From the NCBI GenBank assembly GCA_022592445.1, contig JABYQR010000001.1, forward strand, positions 1 through 64,000: a stretch of 64,000 bases of DNA. Direction: 5' to 3'. A program made the position numbers and the translations under genes. The stretch comes from Cytidiella melzeri (taxonomy: Eukaryota; Basidiomycota; Agaricomycetes; Polyporales; Irpicaceae). A model generated the notes under the pieces. It saw only the letters and a list, made by a program, of their open reading frames with translations. It searched no databases and was not told the origin of the DNA. Numbering within the stretch: position 1 is the first letter of the stretch; every line of letters begins with the position of its first letter. Positions 10,735 through 21,400 of this stretch are shown here, piece after piece.

Positions 10735-11491
10735 TGTCACGGAGACGGAGCTCAACGTAACGACTAGGGACACGGAGTGGAAGACGACGACGAGGTGGTG
10801 GCAGGCGTATAGCACAATGCTCTCACCAGCTATAAACCTTATACAGATATCTAGCCCAGTAAAGACCAAGTTAGAATTGATACTACCCGCTATGTAGTAC
10901 AAGAGGGGGTTTGCTTACCTAGCCCAGTAAAGACCAAGAGGTCGAGATGGGGGCTAGGAGCGTACATGTAGCTGCTTATATAGACTTCAGGGACCTGCGC
11001 ACAGACCATGTTGAGGGCAGGCTTTGCAAGAAGCCGTGTGAACGAAGAACAAAAGAACTACCTAAAGGAGAACAATAGCTATTGTCTAGACCTTGCCAAG
11101 AACTCTACCCGTGAGAGAATCTATCTAAAAGGAGACCAACTATTGTATTCCATTCCCACACCTGTGAGAACATCCTTCCATAAAGAGAACAATAGGGAAA
11201 GAACAATAAGGAGCCCATGTGGACGGTATCTATGACGTCAAACCCTAGCTATGGGCTGAGCCATGTGTTTGTAGCCATGTGGTCTTACTTAAGCTAAGTC
11301 ACATGCCAGTGTGACGTAGTAGCAAGTAATGTGACCGTGTGGAGCGTCTAAGCCACGTGATACGGGCGCTTAATAGACGTGCAAAGGAGTTTATGCGAAG
11401 AGAATTGAAACTAGGTTGTAGCCCGGAGTTTTACAGATAAAAACAAGAGGTAAATTGCGAAAATTAAGGGCTAGTCAGGCCATCCATGACA
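10735..11491 (-). repeat. Element D 3' LTR
   Basis: A 757-bp LTR, TGTCACGG...CCATGACA on the + strand. It is essentially identical to the copy at 17659-18414. Confidence 0.95.
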
Positions 11492-11504
11492 TTACCCCCC
11501 TCCT
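11492..11504 (-). other. Element D polypurine tract
   Basis: On the minus strand the sequence AGGAGGGGGGTAA directly precedes the 3' LTR (TGTCATGG). It is the primer for plus-strand DNA synthesis. Element B has the equivalent GGGGGGGTAA before its own 3' LTR. Confidence 0.85.
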
Positions 11505-11656
11505 AAAATCGAGCGTCCTCGCGAAGCATCACTGTGCTGTGGTAATAGAGGTCTTCTACCCGTCTACAGGGATTCAGCAGAATTGTCCCGATTGTCTAGT
11601 CAGAAGGATGCTAGGAAGTTTCTCCCCTTCTGGTGTCGTTGACTCGACGTTACCCG

Positions 11657-13393
11657 TCAGTGTGATGTTCTTGAGATATCCAGACCGATGTGTTTGCCTT
11701 CATCCCAGCTAAGATCGTATGTAGATGGATAGATCGTGCGAAGGAAAGCGGGGTCGGTCTGGGTATTGAATTCCCGAAAGTGCGAGCGGAGATCCGCGAA
11801 GAGTGAAGCTTTGATGACCCGGGGCGCTCCGGGGTTTGCTTTGTAGAAGTTGTCAATCGCTTCTTGACTATTCTCGAGGTTTTCGACTGGTTCCCAGCTA
11901 TTGTGTCCGTCTGAATACCCTTCCCATTTGACTAGGAATTGCAGTTTCTTCCAACGTCCGTGTAGCCTGCTGTCTAGCACCTTTTCGACGACGTACTGTT
12001 CTTCTCCTTCTATGACGATAGGATCAGGAGGTGGAGGTACATCTTTGCCGTTGTCGTGCCAGGGACTTAGACGGTTGATATGGAAGACGGGGTGGATTCG
12101 GAGATAGCTGGGTAGATCGAGTTTGTAATCAAGATCACCAATGCGTTCGATGACCTTGTACGGGCCGAGCTGTCGAGGACCAAGTTTAGGGGTAGCCTGA
12201 TGAATCTGGACATTCTTAGCGTTCAGCCAGACCATGTCCCCTACTTGGAAGACGCGTGGAGAGCGCTTCTCAAACTCATAGAGTTGCTTCATCTTTTCTT
12301 TGCTTAGACGAAGAGCTGCTTCGGTCTCTTTGCGTACTCGAGCCATATTGTCAAGGCGCTCATCGAGTGATGGGATATTGCTTCGCTTGCCGACTGGTAT
12401 GGTGAAGTCGGGGCGATATCCATAGATGACTTCAAACGGTGTTTGTGAATTACCCGCATGTACTCGCGAGTTGAGTGCAAACTCAGCCGCCGGCAGATGA
12501 TCGACCCAGTCGTCTTGTCGTTGCTGACAGAATAGACGTAGGTACTGTTCGATATCCTGGTTTTTGCGTTCGACTTTGCCATTTCCTTGCGGATGATAGG
12601 CGGTCGTAAAACCAGTCTCTATGCCCAGGCGGTGATAGAGCGCACGCATGAAGCGCGCTGCAAACTGGGGTCCTCGGTCAGAGAACACCTTCTTGGGAAT
12701 GCCGTGAAGTCGGAATACTTCCTTGTAGTGTAGATCGGCAATCCCCTCAGCGTTAACCTTAGTGGTAGTAGGGATGATGTGCGTTTGATCGGAGTAATGG
12801 TCGACGTAGACCGCGATTGAATCAAATCCCTTAGAGGGTGGTAGCTGAGTGATGAGATCTACTCCGATGTGTTCCCAAGGTCCGGCCGGAGTTTCCTGAG
12901 GCTGTAGTACTGCTTTAGGGTGTGGAGCTGACTTATAGCGTTGGCAGCGATCACAGCCTAGTACGTAAGTCTCTACGAAAGCATTCATCTTCGGCCACCA
13001 ATAGTGTCGTGAGACTAGCTCTATGGTGCCGTGTTTGCCCGGATGACCAGCCGCGGGTGCGTCATGGCAAGATTTGACGATTTCGTGACGGAGCTCTTTG
13101 TTGTTAGGGATGTAGAGTTTTCCCTTGTAATAGATGAGCCCGTCACTCTCTTCCCATTCGAGTAAACCACCGACAAGTTTGCGAGGACCCTTTTTGCGAA
13201 GGGTAGCGAGAGCTTGTGCGACTTCTGCTTCTTGCTCCGTGCATTCTCGGATCTTTGATTCAAGTGGAGAAGCAGTGGCGAGCGCACTGGTAGCGAGGAT
13301 CCGGAAGTGTTCCGGTTTCAGTACCACCTGATCCTTGTTGTCTTCTTCGTCCGTGACAGCGTGAGAGTGAAGACGAGAGAGAGGATCAGCTGT
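11657..13393 (-). CDS. Element D: integrase with chromodomain
   Basis: The integrase frame opens about 13393, directly after the RNase H domain. A 1-nt lesion around 13391-13396 separates it from the RT frame (the ADPLSR linker appears only after shifting frame). It shows the HHCC domain (H near AGHPGKHG; CDRC). The DDE core has VDLITQLP, SDRGPQF and GKVERKNQ. A GPY/F region (LGPRQLGPYKV) follows. A well-formed C-terminal chromodomain starts at EEQYVVEKVLDSR, continues with LQFLVKWEGYSD and ends WEPVENL. Chromodomains read H3K9 methylation, which fits insertion into an existing transposon nest. The stop is at 11657. Confidence 0.93.
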   Translation of the reverse strand, partial: TADPLSRLHSHAVTDEEDNKDQVVLKPEHFRILATSALATASPLESKIRECTEQEAEVAQALATLRKKGPRKLVGGLLEWEESDGLIYYKGKLYIPNNKELRHEIVKSCHDAPAAGHPGKHGTIELVSRHYWWPKMNAFVETYVLGCDRCQRYKSAPHPKAVLQPQETPAGPWEHIGVDLITQLPPSKGFDSIAVYVDHYSDQTHIIPTTTKVNAEGIADLHYKEVFRLHGIPKKVFSDRGPQFAARFMRALYHRLGIETGFTTAYHPQGNGKVERKNQDIEQYLRLFCQQRQDDWVDHLPAAEFALNSRVHAGNSQTPFEVIYGYRPDFTIPVGKRSNIPSLDERLDNMARVRKETEAALRLSKEKMKQLYEFEKRSPRVFQVGDMVWLNAKNVQIHQATPKLGPRQLGPYKVIERIGDLDYKLDLPSYLRIHPVFHINRLSPWHDNGKDVPPPPDPIVIEGEEQYVVEKVLDSRLHGRWKKLQFLVKWEGYSDGHNSWEPVENLENSQEAIDNFYKANPGAPRVIKASLFADLRSHFREFNTQTDPAFLRTIYPSTYDLSWDEGKHIGLDISRTSH

Positions 13394-15462
13394 ATCATGG
13401 TACTACCGGGCTTGTGTACCAACACGAAGTCGAAGTCAGCCAAGAGTAATGACCAACGTGCTTGACGTCGAGTGAGGTGTTGCGCAGTCTTCCAGTACTG
13501 CAGGTTTGCGTGATCTGTCCAGATCTCAAACGGTTCCTTGAGCCCCTCAAGGTAGTGGCGCCAATCTTTGAGAGCCTCGGTGATGGCTAACATCTCCCGA
13601 TCAAAGATTTCGTAGTTACGCTCTGCTTCAGTCATAGAGGCGGACCGGTAGGCGATAGGGTGGTAGAATCCATCTTCCTTTGATTTCTGGGAGATGATTC
13701 CACCGGTCGCATAGCCCGAGGCATCGACTTCTAGGCGTGTAGGGAGTTCAGGGTCCCAGACTGCCAAGATAGGCTTAGTGGTAAAGGCCTTCTTTAGCAG
13801 CGTGAAGGCAGTCTCTTGTGCTGGACCCCAGACAAACGGTACGTCCTTCTTAGTAAGGTCGTGTAGAGGCCGTGCGTGCTTTGAGAAGTCTTGAATGAAG
13901 CGGCGATAGAAGTTGGCAAACCCGATGAATCCTCTGACTTCTTTGAGGTTCTTGGGTGTGGGCCACGTAGAAACTGCTTGGACTTTGACAGGGTCCATAG
14001 CTACTTCGCCGGCGCGAATGATCAACCCGAGGTATTCGATCTCAGATTTCTCAAACTCGCACTTTTCCGGACGAAGATACAGATCGTGCTGCTGAAGTCG
14101 CTCGAGGACTTCATGAACAACCTTGCGGTGCTCTGTCAGGTTGTTACTCCAGATCAAGATGTCATCTAGATAGACAGCCACCTTGCCCTCGGCCACGAGG
14201 TCGGCGAAGATGTTGTCCATCAGAGCTTGGAAGGTAGCGGGTGAGTTCGTGAGACCGAAGAACATGACTTTAGGTTCAAAGAGTCCTCGGTTGGTAACGA
14301 AAGCCGCTTTGTATTCATCTCCTTCTTTGATGCGGACATTGTGATATCCCCAACGAACATCGAACTTGGTGAAGATCTTTGCACCCTTGAGCTTGTTGAT
14401 AATGTCGGTAGCAAGCGGTAGTGGGTAACGATTCTTTACAGTGATGTCGTTGAGTTTGCGGTAGTCCTGAATAAGTCGGAGTTTGTTGTCCTTCTTTTTG
14501 ATGAAGAAGACTGGAGAAGCCATCGGAGACTTAGAAGGCGTGATGTAACCTTTTGCTAGGTTCTCCTGGATGAATTTGTCAAGCTCGGCTTGTTCATTCA
14601 GGGGCATAGGATAAACTTTCGATTTGATGGTCTCAGGAGCGTCTGGTTTGAGATCAATCGAATGGTCCCAGGGCTGATGCTGGGGTAGCCGATTAGACTC
14701 TTCTTCAGAGAAGACTTTAGCGTGTCTGTGGTACTCTGATGGAACGATGTCTTCGAAGGAGCGCTGAGCTTTAGCTTCGTTTGCTTCAGCAGCAAGCTTA
14801 GTAGAGTAGGTGAAGCCGGCCATACACCAGACTTCGTCAGTGGTGTCTTGGATAATACCGGCTTTGACCCACTGTCTACGTTCTTTGCGGTTACCATCAA
14901 CCTTCTGGAAAGGTTCATTAGGAGATTCTTCCGAGCCGCTCGGAATCGTCATTTCTCCTTTTTCCCAGTTAACGGTAGGGTTTACGCGCTTGAGCCATGG
15001 TAGCCCAAGAATGACGTCTTCTGGTCCTAAGTCCGTGACAAGAAACTCTGCCTTTTCCGTGTGATCTCCGACTGTGAGTGTGAGGCGAACGAAGTGCGTT
15101 AATCCGCCAGCTTTATTCTTAGTTCCGTCAATGTTATGCAATGAGATGACCCTTTCGAGCGGGTGCTGAATAATCTTATGCTTCTTGACGAACTGGTGAC
15201 TGATGAATAAAGCCGTAGCTCCTGAATCGATCATAGCAGGAACGCGAATGCTTCTATTCAGACCTTTAACTAGTACATGTACACGGAAATGAGACGATAA
15301 CCGATCTAGCGACGATATAGTACACGAGGAGATAGTAGACGATGGGCATGGAGTAGACGTTGTACACGAAGACGACGAGGCAGAAGACGGGGACGACGAA
15401 GGAAGCAAGGACAGGGTATCTGGGGGACTCGCAGCTGCGGCTGTGTCACAAGTCCGCTTCAA
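13394..15462 (-). CDS. Element D: Pol, protease-RT-RNase H
   Basis: The frame enters from Gag in the -1 relation at GGTTTTTTGA (about 15459-15468) and has no ATG of its own. After a Ser-rich linker the aspartic protease is at MIDSGATALF (near residue 78). RT carries VYLDDILIWSN near residue 429. RNase H has EVDASGYATGG, the DREMLAI glutamate and WTDHANL. The frame breaks at about 13393 in the linker to integrase because one base is missing. All catalytic residues are present, so the protein would be active apart from that single-base lesion. In so young an element the lesion could also be a sequencing or assembly error. Confidence 0.92.
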
Positions 15463-16708
15463 AAAACCGCATTAATTTTTGCTGCCATCTCATCCATTTG
15501 CTTTTTCTGGATGTCAAGCATGTCCTTGAGCGCAGCAATTTTAGCATCCTTGTCGTTGGACGCGTCTTGCTTGGCTGCAGTAGTAGTGGTCGACGAGGTC
15601 GACGAGGTTGCAGCGACTTTTTGTCCCTTAGGGACGCCTTGGAGCCGTTTCAGGCAAACTGCCCCCCAGTGACCGGTACCACCGCAGTGGTTGCAGACCG
15701 GGTCGTCTGGGTGCTTTGAATCCCTCTTCTTGTGGCTCTCAGAACCACAAACCGAGCAGCGCTTGCTCATCTCCTTCTTCCATCTCTGGAAGATCTCTTG
15801 CTTGCCTAGCCCTGCGAAGAGCGCATCGAAGGAGGCAGAGAAACGGGAGGCGTCGATCTCCATAGCGTTGGGATCGCGGAAGGCCTGCTGGTGGGACTTG
15901 CCGTGTCCCGACGAGCTGTCAACCATGACTTTGCCCGTGCTATTTCGCAGATCGGCGAGCTGAGCGTCAACTGCTTTACACTGATCCTTCAGTGCATCGT
16001 AGGTTGTAGCGCGGGTCTGGAAGTAAGAGACGCGCTGAAGGTACTCCGTACTCAAGCTCGACTTGAGACGGTGAAAAGGTCCTGCTGGCTCCAGCCAGTG
16101 CGAGGGGCCCAGGTCTCGAACTCCGAGATGTGGGCTGCGAATGTCTTGTTACCCTGCTTCATGCCGGTAACCTTAGTCTTGGCCTCCATGACCGCGTCAA
16201 TAGGCTCAAATTTTGCCTTGAAGGCCTCGATAAACGTGTCCCAGTCATTTCCAAATGCTGGTTTGCTATTGGCCAACTCCTCGATGTGAGGGCGAGCCCA
16301 GTCGGCAGCGTCGTCCTGCATAAACGACAAGGCGCTGGTGATGAGTTTGTGAGGATCGAAGATCCTCGCGCCATTATTGTCCACTCGGACCTGGCCTTGC
16401 GCGTCTTGCTGGAAGAACGCTTTTCCTTGATTTTGCGCCCATACTATGAACGCGTGGCGGAAGAGCCGGGCTTCCGACGAGGTTTTCCCCTTGAAGGAGA
16501 CTGGTTTCTCGACGATGCTTCTTTCCCGAGAAGCGTGGGTAGCAGCGGCAACCGCCGGTGCCTGTGCAGCTGCAAGTGCAGCCACCTGATTGGTAAGGTC
16601 TACCATCTTTTGTGTCAGGACGCCTAACATATTTAAGACGTCTTGCTGGCTCAGGTTGGCAACTGGGGCAGCAGGGGCAGCAGGGGCGGCGGGCTGATTG
16701 GGATCCAT
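15459..16708 (-). pseudogene. Element D: Gag (one frameshift)
   Basis: The ATG at 16708 begins a Pro/Ala-rich N-terminus (MDPNQPAAPAAPAAP). A capsid-like domain follows (PVSFKGKTSSEARLFRHAFI ... WDTFIEAFKAKFEP). At about 16073-16077 (a run of four T on the minus strand) one base is missing. Without it the frame ends at VSSRA; with a one-base shift it continues into LSTEYLQRVSYF. The second half contains two Cys clusters, CSVCGSESH and a true CCHC knuckle, CNHCGGTGHWGAVC. It stops at TGA (about 15459). The stop codon itself overlaps the T6 run at which Pol begins in the -1 frame. Confidence 0.85.
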
Positions 16709-16782
16709 GAGGCGTAGTATTCGCTATCGAAGAAGTGTATATATTTTTCGCAAGACGTGGTGGGCAAAAACTTGTGGACTGT

Positions 16783-17575
16783 CTAGATCCACTCAAAGTA
16801 GCTATCACTATTGACTACGTTAAGTTGTGCTAGAACTCTATCGTAGTTTTTACGAAGCTGCTTGAAAGAAACCTTCCCAATTGCTTTGCAACCCCAGTCT
16901 AGGAGCTGCCACTCGCGGTCGGCTGTGATGGGTGCAAGATCGTCGACTCGGTTGAGGAAACGATTGACCTTGTTGACGAGGTGGAGCAGGGCGCGACGGT
17001 GGTCGGGGTTGGCGCGGTTCAGGAGTTCTTCAAGCTCTGTGAGAGCTTGCAAGCGAGTGCGGACGGCAGTAAGTTTTGGCTTGAAGATGCCTACGAGATC
17101 GACCGGTGACAACTTCTTGAAGTCGATCAACACCGGCTTTGGTGCAGCGGGGGCGGGAGTTGGTGCAGGGAGCTTTGCTAGTTGCTCTGCAAAGGTGAGC
17201 TTGTGGGTCTGTTGCTCGGCTAAGGTGCGGTCACGCTCCTCAGCAGCTCGTTCTCCGTATGCTCGTGCGGAGGCGCAAAGTTGTCGGTTTTCCTCGTAAG
17301 AGGGGACGGTGAGGGTGATGCCTTTGACAGGCGGCTTCTTGGACACGTACTTCGCGACAGTGACCAGGTCCTTGTCAGACCAACGATGAGGTTGACCACT
17401 CTTGCGCTTTTCAGCGAGAGCGTCGAGGAAAGATGGTGGAAGAGACCTCTTGAGCTGAGGCTCAGTGGCAGGGAGGTTCTTAGAAAAACGGGGGCGTGTG
17501 TCCTTAGGCACTAGACAACGCGCAGGGGGTAGAAACGGACGACGTAAGTGTAGCTCAACGGTATGAGAAGACCGG
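16783..17575 (-). CDS. Element D: extra open frame upstream of gag (no ATG)
   Basis: A long open frame (242 residues from a GTG at 17511, open back to about 17580) lies between the 5' LTR and gag. It is charged and helical, with a Pro/Ala hinge (PAPTPAPAAPKP) and no methionine anywhere. I recognise no domain. Its length and composition make a chance open frame unlikely. The lack of ATG suggests expression through a spliced leader that supplies the start, or a non-AUG start. It could be an accessory protein or a detached N-terminal Gag region. Confidence 0.45.
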
Positions 17576-17658
17576 AGACGTACTCGTCAAACAGGAATAA
17601 ACTTTTTTAAAACGATGGGAATGGGGGACCCAGGGTTTTCACAACGATCTCGACCTAA

Positions 17659-18414
17659 TGTCACGGAGACGGAGCTCAACGTAACGACTAGGGACACGGA
17701 GTGGAAGACGACGACGAGGTGGTGGCAGGCGTATAGCACAATGCTCTCACCAGCTATAAACCTTATACAGATATCTAGCCCAGTAAAGACCAAGTTAGAA
17801 TTGATACTACCGCTATGTAGTACAAGAGGGGGTTTGCTTACCTAGCCCAGTAAAGACCAAGAGGTCGAGATGGGGGCTAGGAGCGTACATGTAGCTGCTT
17901 ATATAGACTTCAGGGACCTGCGCACAGACCATGTTGAGGGCAGGCTTTGCAAGAAGCCGTGTGAACGAAGAACAAAAGAACTACCTAAAGGAGAACAATA
18001 GCTATTGTCTAGACCTTGCCAAGAACTCTACCCGTGAGAGAATCTATCTAAAAGGAGACCAACTATTGTATTCCATTCCCACACCTGTGAGAACATCCTT
18101 CCATAAAGAGAACAATAGGGAAAGAACAATAAGGAGCCCATGTGGACGGTATCTATGACGTCAAACCCTAGCTATGGGCTGAGCCATGTGTTTGTAGCCA
18201 TGTGGTCTTACTTAAGCTAAGTCACATGCCAGTGTGACGTAGTAGCAAGTAATGTGACCGTGTGGAGCGTCTAAGCCACGTGATACGGGCGCTTAATAGA
18301 CGTGCAAAGGAGTTTATGCGAAGAGAATTGAAACTAGGTTGTAGCCCGGAGTTTTACAGATAAAAACAAGAGGTAAATTGCGAAAATTAAGGGCTAGTCA
18401 GGCCATCCATGACA
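17659..18414 (-). repeat. Element D 5' LTR with TATA box and leader intron
   Basis: A 756-bp LTR. In element orientation the TATA box (GTCTATATAAGC) is at about 17897-17908. A GTAAGC donor at 17841 and a TAG acceptor at 17775 delimit a 67-nt intron-like segment with a CTAAC branch sequence. The 20-nt motif CTAGCCCAGTAAAGACCAAG (+ strand) occurs at 17775-17794 and again at 17842-17861, so both splice sites lie at the same edge of a direct repeat. Confidence 0.85.
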
Positions 18415-21400
18415 GCGCGTTCAAAGAATTCATTTTTTCTACCGGTTACAATTTGGGTATATGGAAAGAAAGTGCAGGTCAAAGCTCTGGTAGATTCAGG
18501 AGCCACAACCACGTTCATCAGTAAGTCAGTGGTTGAAAGTAACAATCTGGTAACAAATCAACTGGCATCACCGTTCAACGTTATCAACGTTGACAGTACT
18601 CCCAATAAAGATGGTCAAATCACTCACTCAGTACGTGCATACCTAGAAATAGGTTTGCACTGAGCAAGACAACACATGCTTGTCACTGACCTCGGTAGTA
18701 AACAAATGATTATCGGGATGACCTTCTTACGCCGCCACAATCCAGAGATAGATTGGGCAAATGGCGAGTGGAGATTTACCAGATGTCCTGAACTCTGTGC
18801 CCCAAGAGCTCGTAAAAACATCACTGTAACTCAAGAAGAGATCGATGAGCTTGAGTTACCTAAGGGACGTTCGGTGTCAGACAACCTAGACGGAATAGGA
18901 AGTGTTGACCCGGACAATCCTCACATCCACTGGATCGACTTGGACGATCCAGAAGACCAAGAAATAGCAGAAATAATTGCTGAACTTTCTGGAAAGGAAG
19001 ATGAGGGATTTGAAGACGGCTTTGATGAGCAAGAATCCGTCAATTGGAAACCATTAGTACCAAAATATCTATGGGAATTTGGTGACATCTTTTCAAAGAA
19101 AAAATCAGAGTGCATGCCGTTACGCAAACCGTACGATCACACAATTGAATTTGAGGAAGGTGCCTCCCTTCCCAAAGTGGCTAAACTATACCCGCTGTCT
19201 CCAATGAAAAAGAATTCTCTAGATCAATGGATCGAAGAGGAACTCCAAAAAGGTTACATCCGCAAATCGAAGAGTCCGATTGCGGCACCTGTGTTCTTCG
19301 TCAAGAAGAAAGATGGTTCGTTACGCCTTGTGCAAGACTACCAAAAACTGAACAACATCATGGTGAGAAACCGGTACCCCATACCTCGCATCAACGATTT
19401 AATCAATTCGTTAAGCAAGGCTAAGGTCTTCTCAAAGATTGATCTTAGATGGGGATACAATAACGTTTACATCCGAAAGGGTGACGAATGGAAGACGGTG
19501 TTCATCACACACCGTGGCCTTTTCAAAGCCAAGGTGATGTATTTTGGTTTCAGCAATGCACCTGCAACATTCCAAGCCATGATGAATGAAATTCTGAGTG
19601 ACTTGATCTTAGAAGGACATGTCATGGTGTATCTCGACGACATCCTCATCTTCACTGAAGACAAGAAGGAAAACCGTCGCATCACACAGGAAGTGCTCAA
19701 GCGTCTACACGAGAACGATCAATTTGCCAAATCGGAAAAATGCTTTTTTGAAAAAGATCACATTGAGTACCTAGGCATGATCATTTCTCACGGACACATC
19801 GAGATGGATCCAGCCAAACTCACCGGATTTACTGAGTGGCCGCAACCTGAAAAGGTTAAGCAAGTCCAAGCCTTCTTAGGCTTTGCCAACTTCTATCGGC
19901 GTTTCATTAAGGACTTTGCTAAATATGCAAAACCGCTCACTATTCTGACAAAGAAGAACCAACCCTGGATCTGGAAAGATGCTCAGGAACAGGCCTTCCA
20001 AAGTCTGAAACAGGCTTTTACGTCAGCACCTATTCTGAGGATACCAGATGACAAAAACCCTTTCCGTCTGGAAACAGACGCTAGCGACTTTGCTACAGGA
20101 GCGGTATTATCACAACTGGACCCAGCTGACAAGCTGTGGCATCCAGTAGCCTTCTACTCTAAATCACTCAACGTCCATGAACGTAACTATGAGATATACG
20201 ATAAAGAGTTGTTGGCTATTATACGCGTCCTGGAAGAGTATTGTCAACATCTGGAGGGACATCCGATTACCTTAGAAATATGGTCGGATCACCAAAACCT
20301 GACATATTTCAGGAATGCCCAGAAGCTGACTCGGAGACAAGCGCGATGGGCGTCATACCTCACGCGATTCAATTTTGTGCTCCGGCACAAACCCGGAAAG
20401 ACCATGCTTACCGCAGATCCTCTGTCCAGGAGGCCAGATCATGAAGAGGGGGTAAGCTCCGATAATGAGGACAGAATTCTTCTTAAACCCGAGTTTTTTG
20501 CCATCTCTGCTATTGAAAACTCTCATGACTCGCCTATCAACGACGATGAAATCCTAAGACGGGTCAAGGAAGCACTCATGAACAACAAAGTTACCAAGGA
20601 CTATCAGCAGTTACTTAACTCTGGTCCTAGGGAGTTCAAGAAATCACTAGAGGAATGGAATTTTAAGAATGGATTACTCCTATACCGTGGAAAAGTCTAC
20701 ATCCCCAAAGATCAGAAATTAGATCTGAGACGCCAAATCATCCAGATGCATCACAATCAACCTTCTGCCGGACATCCTGGCAGATGGAAAACATACGAAC
20801 TGATCTCGAGAAACTACTGGTGGCCAGGTTTAACCACTGATGTCAAGAAATACGTGACAGGCTGTGACACATGTCAGCGGATGAAGACTTGTCCGCAACA
20901 GCCTTATGGACCACTCATCCCTAATCCGGTTCCGGCCGAACCATGGGATATCATGACTGTCAACTTGATTACTCAGTTACCGGAGTCTGATGGCTTTAAT
21001 GCTATCTGTGTAGTTGTGGACCGCCTTACTAAAAGGGTGCACTTCTTCCCTATCGTAAACGAGTTCTTGGCAAAAGATCTTCCAGCTCTACTCTATGAGA
21101 GAGTCTGGACCCTTCACGGGTTACCTTTGCAAATCATTTCCGACCGAGGTCCACAATTCGCAGCAGATTTATTCCAGGAATGGTGTAAAATGCTAGGGAT
21201 AGAATCTACAATGACTACCGCATATCATCCGCAAACTGATGGTCAAACTGAATGAGTTAATCAAAGGCTCAAACAGTACCTGCATTGCTACGTTGATCAA
21301 CTACATGACGACTGGGCTAGACTGCTCAGCTCAGCTGAGTTTGCATACAACAATGCAGCGCATGAGGGAACTAAGCACTTGCCTTTCTACCTCGAATACG

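Larger units (their letters stand above)
10735..18414 (-). mobile_element. Element D: complete Ty3/gypsy chromovirus inserted in element B
   Basis: The 7.68-kb element has LTRs at 10735-11491 and 17659-18414 and a GCGCG duplication (10730-10734 and 18415-18419). It is transcribed on the minus strand: an extra open frame, gag, pol (PR-RT-RH) and integrase run from right to left. A polypurine tract abuts the 3' LTR. As I read them, the two LTRs differ by a single C (a CCC/CC indel near 10886/17811), so insertion was very recent. It splits element B's pol just before the protease, and B's frame rejoins perfectly after excision. There are two internal 1-nt frame lesions (see gag and pol). No typical TGG-start primer binding site follows the 5' LTR. 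Confidence 0.95.

Noticed and set aside
10651..10902. Short ORFs on both strands at the left end of the D LTR
   Set aside because: These are shadows formed where B pol runs into the LTR; no independent support.
11008..11235. 75-codon ORF that recurs in three places (10101, 11008, 17931)
   Set aside because: It lies in the three copies of the D-family LTR and is antisense to the element transcript. Its conservation only reflects the recent copying of the LTR.
16050..16080. Programmed frameshift inside element D gag
   Set aside because: It falls upstream of the zinc knuckle, inside the structural protein, and the bases do not form an X XXY YYZ heptamer. A 1-nt lesion or sequencing error is more likely.
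17641..17659. Primer binding site for element D next to its 5' LTR
   Set aside because: The sequence after the LTR (TTAGGTCGAG...) lacks the usual TGG start, so I cannot name a tRNA primer. Self-priming is possible but unsupported.
9828..18414. Direct repeats that could suggest a CRISPR-like array
   Set aside because: The repeats are three LTR copies with terminal inverted repeats and target duplications in a fungal genome.
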